Origin: Candidatus Methanomethylophilaceae archaeon
Lineage (GTDB): Archaea; Thermoplasmatota; Thermoplasmata; Methanomassiliicoccales; Methanomethylophilaceae
Reading direction: 5' to 3'
Assembly (NCBI GenBank): GCA_017395275.1
Contig: JAFPVN010000263.1
Span: 1-7,260 of the forward strand
DNA length: 7,260 nucleotides
In this document: positions 5,367 to 7,260 of the stretch, in pieces
Layout: each line of letters starts with the position of its first letter
Numbering within the stretch: the stretch's first letter is position 1
Notes under the pieces: generated by a model
The model's database searches: none
What the model was told of the DNA's origin: nothing
What the model saw: only the letters and a program-made list of their open reading frames with translations
Program-made: the position numbers and the translations under genes

Positions 5367-6752
5367 ATGGACGGATTCATCGGAAGAGAAAGGGAGCTTG
5401 CACGCCTGGAGAATCTCTATCGCAGCGGTAAGTTCGCCGCATGCGCCATATACGGCCGCCGTCAGATCGGGAAGACAACCCTGATGTCCGTATTCTCCTC
5501 GGGGAAGAGGGCCGTGGTTTTCCAGTTCTCCAAAGGCTCTGCATATGAGAATCTGAGCCATATGGGCATAGTCATCGGCCGTTTCCTTGGTTCAGAACCC
5601 TTGCATTTCGAATCCATGTCCGAGGCGATGGATAGGCTGGGGACTATCTGCGGAAAGGAGAAGACGTTGGTCATATTCGATGAAATCCTATATCTTGCGC
5701 GTGCGATACCCGATGCCATGTCCATCCTTCAGAGATTCATGGACCAGAGCCGTGACAGCACGGAGACCATGGTATTGATCTGCGGATCATCCATCTCCAT
5801 GATGAAGAAGGAGACCGAGGATTATGACAGTCCGCTCTACGGCAGATTCCCGAACCGCATAGAGCTCGGTCCATTGTCCTTGAAAGAATGCATGTCCTTC
5901 CACCGCAGGATGAGTGCCGAGGATGCGGTAAGGGTTTACCTCACCGTCGGGGGCGTCCCTGCTTACCACCGCATCATGGACGGTGAATCCTACGGGTCGT
6001 GCGTAAGGAATTGTTTCCTCGGTCAGGATGCGCCGCTGTCCGATGAAGCGGCCGCGGTGGTGGAAGGGGAAATGAGTCCAGCCGATGTCCACTCAGGGAT
6101 ACTGGCATGTCTCGCCGACGGGAAGAGGTACCAGAACGAGATTGTCGACGCACTCGGGATATCGAAAGGGGTCTGCAGCAGATACATGGGCAATCTCAAG
6201 GCCACGATGATGGCCGGCGAGCTCCAGCCTATGCTGACCGCCAGGAAGAGGCCGTACCTCATAACAGACGGGCTGCTGGCATTCAGTTACGCAATATTGA
6301 GGAAATATCAACCGATCCTCAAATCAGATGACACCGCAAGGACGTACAGGCTTATGAAGAAGGACATAGACACTTTCCTTGGCAGGAGATTCGAACTGTT
6401 GTGCAGGCAGTACGTGTCATCCTCGTACCAGACCGTAGCCGTCGGTTCGTGGTGGGGGCGCGTCGATGGTGTGGATACCGACATCGATGTTGTGGCCGAA
6501 GTATACAATTCGGACGACCTCGTGATAACCTTGGCAGGCGAATGCAAGTTCAGGAATGAACGTGCCGGGGCAGGCATCGTCTACGAACTCGAAAGGAAGT
6601 TGATATCCGCCAGGGCCGGACCGAACGTCAGGATGGCGGTGTTCTCCATAGGCGGTTTCACAGAGGAGCTGGCGGAGTATGCGTCAGATCACGGTGTCCT
6701 CCTGATCGGTACCGACAAGCTCATCGGGGACACGGCGCCCGACCGTATCTGA
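5367..6752 (+). CDS. Archaeal ATPase with winged helix and DUF234 (PD-(D/E)XK-like) C-terminus
   Basis: Predicted 461-residue cytoplasmic STAND/AAA-like ATPase of the type found in many paralogous copies in archaea. Their cellular role is poorly known; links to DNA and to mobile or defence functions have been proposed. The N-terminal FIGRERELARL (4-14) is the family's opening. Walker A is GRRQIGKT (30-37; Q33 where Arg is common), Walker B LVIFDE (101-106), sensor-like CGSS (139-142), and YGR (158-160) supplies the conserved Arg before the LGPLS segment. A winged-helix region (about 240-300: ADVHSGIL, then QNEIVDALGISKGVCSRYMGNL) and YLITDGLLAF follow. The C-terminal domain has a PD-(D/E)XK-like pattern, DID (Asp372, Asp374) and ECK (Glu392, Lys394), so nuclease chemistry is conceivable but unproven. 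It stands alone under its own promoter and diverges from the transporter operon, with no evident toxin or partner beside it. Confidence 0.9.
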   Translation: MDGFIGRERELARLENLYRSGKFAACAIYGRRQIGKTTLMSVFSSGKRAVVFQFSKGSAYENLSHMGIVIGRFLGSEPLHFESMSEAMDRLGTICGKEKTLVIFDEILYLARAIPDAMSILQRFMDQSRDSTETMVLICGSSISMMKKETEDYDSPLYGRFPNRIELGPLSLKECMSFHRRMSAEDAVRVYLTVGGVPAYHRIMDGESYGSCVRNCFLGQDAPLSDEAAAVVEGEMSPADVHSGILACLADGKRYQNEIVDALGISKGVCSRYMGNLKATMMAGELQPMLTARKRPYLITDGLLAFSYAILRKYQPILKSDDTARTYRLMKKDIDTFLGRRFELLCRQYVSSSYQTVAVGSWWGRVDGVDTDIDVVAEVYNSDDLVITLAGECKFRNERAGAGIVYELERKLISARAGPNVRMAVFSIGGFTEELAEYASDHGVLLIGTDKLIGDTAPDRI

Positions 6753-6762
6753 AACTGTTTCA

Positions 6763-7260
6763 TCAGTCATCTAGGAAATCGATGTTCCTTTCCCTGACCA
6801 TCTTCCGGTAGAACGCAGCCATGGCTTCAGAATGTGTCATACCCATCCTTCCCAGGATCTCCTCGGCATCGTGAACGAGTATCGGGTCCATGCGGACGTC
6901 GACCGCGGAATCCCTGAGGAGGTTCGCGTCCCTGAGACCTAGACTCTCATAGATTCCAGCGATGTACCTGTTGTATCTCACTCCCTTCTTCCTTGCGGCC
7001 TCGCGTATGGTCTCGGTGGTGTTGGAACCGTATTGAGAGGCCTTCTTGGTACGATGTGCCAGCATCGGGAATCCGAGTTCTTCGCACACGGTCTTGAGGA
7101 CCGACTTCCTGTTCTCGAGCGAGGTGGGCCTGAGCTCTGAAGGATCGATCTCCCCGACCCGGCGGATGACATCCTCGTCGAGATACGGGTAGCACAGCCT
7201 CTTCTTGAAATGGGATGCGATCGAAAGCTCGCAGGGCATGGAGACCTTCATCATCCTCTC
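6763..7260 (-). CDS. Asparagine-synthase-type C-terminal domain fused to RelB/DinJ-like RHH segment (5' end outside window)
   Basis: The frame is open through the right edge (ER precedes the first visible Met at 7254), so this is a C-terminal fragment of 165 residues. The first two thirds carry asparagine synthase C-terminal motifs: CYPYLDEDVI (compare the PFLD motif), LENRKSVLK, and HRTKKASQYGS, the conserved KKA-QYGS segment near the end of the synthetase domain, then ARKKGVRYNRYI. The family amidates aspartate or related acids through an acyl-adenylate; the nucleotide-binding loop would lie outside the window. From 6903 to 6775 the sequence changes to VDVRMDP, AEEILGRMGMTHSEAM and MVRERNIDF, the strand-helix-helix pattern and ending of RelB/DinJ antitoxins, with no stop between. 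No toxin gene follows: 10 bases downstream is the end of the converging ATPase gene. An internal ATG at the RMDP position would cut the DNA-binding strand, so a true fusion is more likely than a separate antitoxin. Confidence 0.75.
   Translation of the reverse strand, partial: ERMMKVSMPCELSIASHFKKRLCYPYLDEDVIRRVGEIDPSELRPTSLENRKSVLKTVCEELGFPMLAHRTKKASQYGSNTTETIREAARKKGVRYNRYIAGIYESLGLRDANLLRDSAVDVRMDPILVHDAEEILGRMGMTHSEAMAAFYRKMVRERNIDFLDD

Noticed and set aside
6763..6906. A separate RelB-like antitoxin gene starting at the internal ATG in RMDP.
   Set aside because: That start would remove the beta strand needed for DNA binding, there is no good ribosome binding site, and no toxin gene adjoins; the in-frame fusion explains the data better.

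Overview
The window looks archaeal, and most likely comes from a methanogen-related Thermoplasmata lineage such as Methanomassiliicoccales. That assignment is an inference. It rests on coding DNA of moderate-to-high GC beside AT-rich intergenic DNA, TATA-like boxes about 25 nt upstream of start codons that lack good ribosome binding sites, an ATPase of the archaeal DUF234 type, a binding protein with an N-terminal membrane anchor and no lipobox, and a TTG start. No marker gene such as 16S rRNA or mcr is present to settle it.

Layout from left to right. Positions 1-573 (+) hold the C-terminal half of an ABC-F ATPase that enters from the left edge. It converges on a minus-strand operon read 4868 to 634: membrane-anchored binding protein, FecCD-type permease, FecE/BtuD-type ATPase, then a class I SAM-dependent methyltransferase of the O-methyltransferase-2 type. 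The last three are tightly packed, with a 4-base ATGA overlap between permease and ATPase and an 8-base overlap between ATPase and methyltransferase. A 498-base AT-rich intergenic region (4869-5366) separates this operon from a divergent plus-strand gene at 5367-6752, which encodes an archaeal ATPase fused to a winged helix and a PD-(D/E)XK-like DUF234 domain. That gene converges, after 10 bases, on a minus-strand gene running off the right edge. Its C-terminal part joins the end of an asparagine-synthase-type domain to a RelB/DinJ-like ribbon-helix-helix segment.

The four-gene operon makes a complete importer for a metal chelate: capture by the binding protein, translocation by a permease homodimer, energy from the ATPase. 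The ATPase has an unusual histidine-rich tail (11 His in 20 residues), which points to a transition metal or metal complex. The translationally coupled methyltransferase may modify the imported ligand or something made from it. The substrate cannot be read from the sequence; iron chelate, corrinoid, nickel and zinc are all possible.

The points most worth a second look are the asparagine-synthase/RHH fusion, the His-rich tail with the coupled methyltransferase, and the intergenic region. The last holds a 16-base perfect palindrome, an 8-base-arm dyad, a 23-base imperfect direct repeat just upstream of the ATPase promoter, and a possible small RNA. I found no CRISPR array, insertion sequence, tRNA or rRNA.
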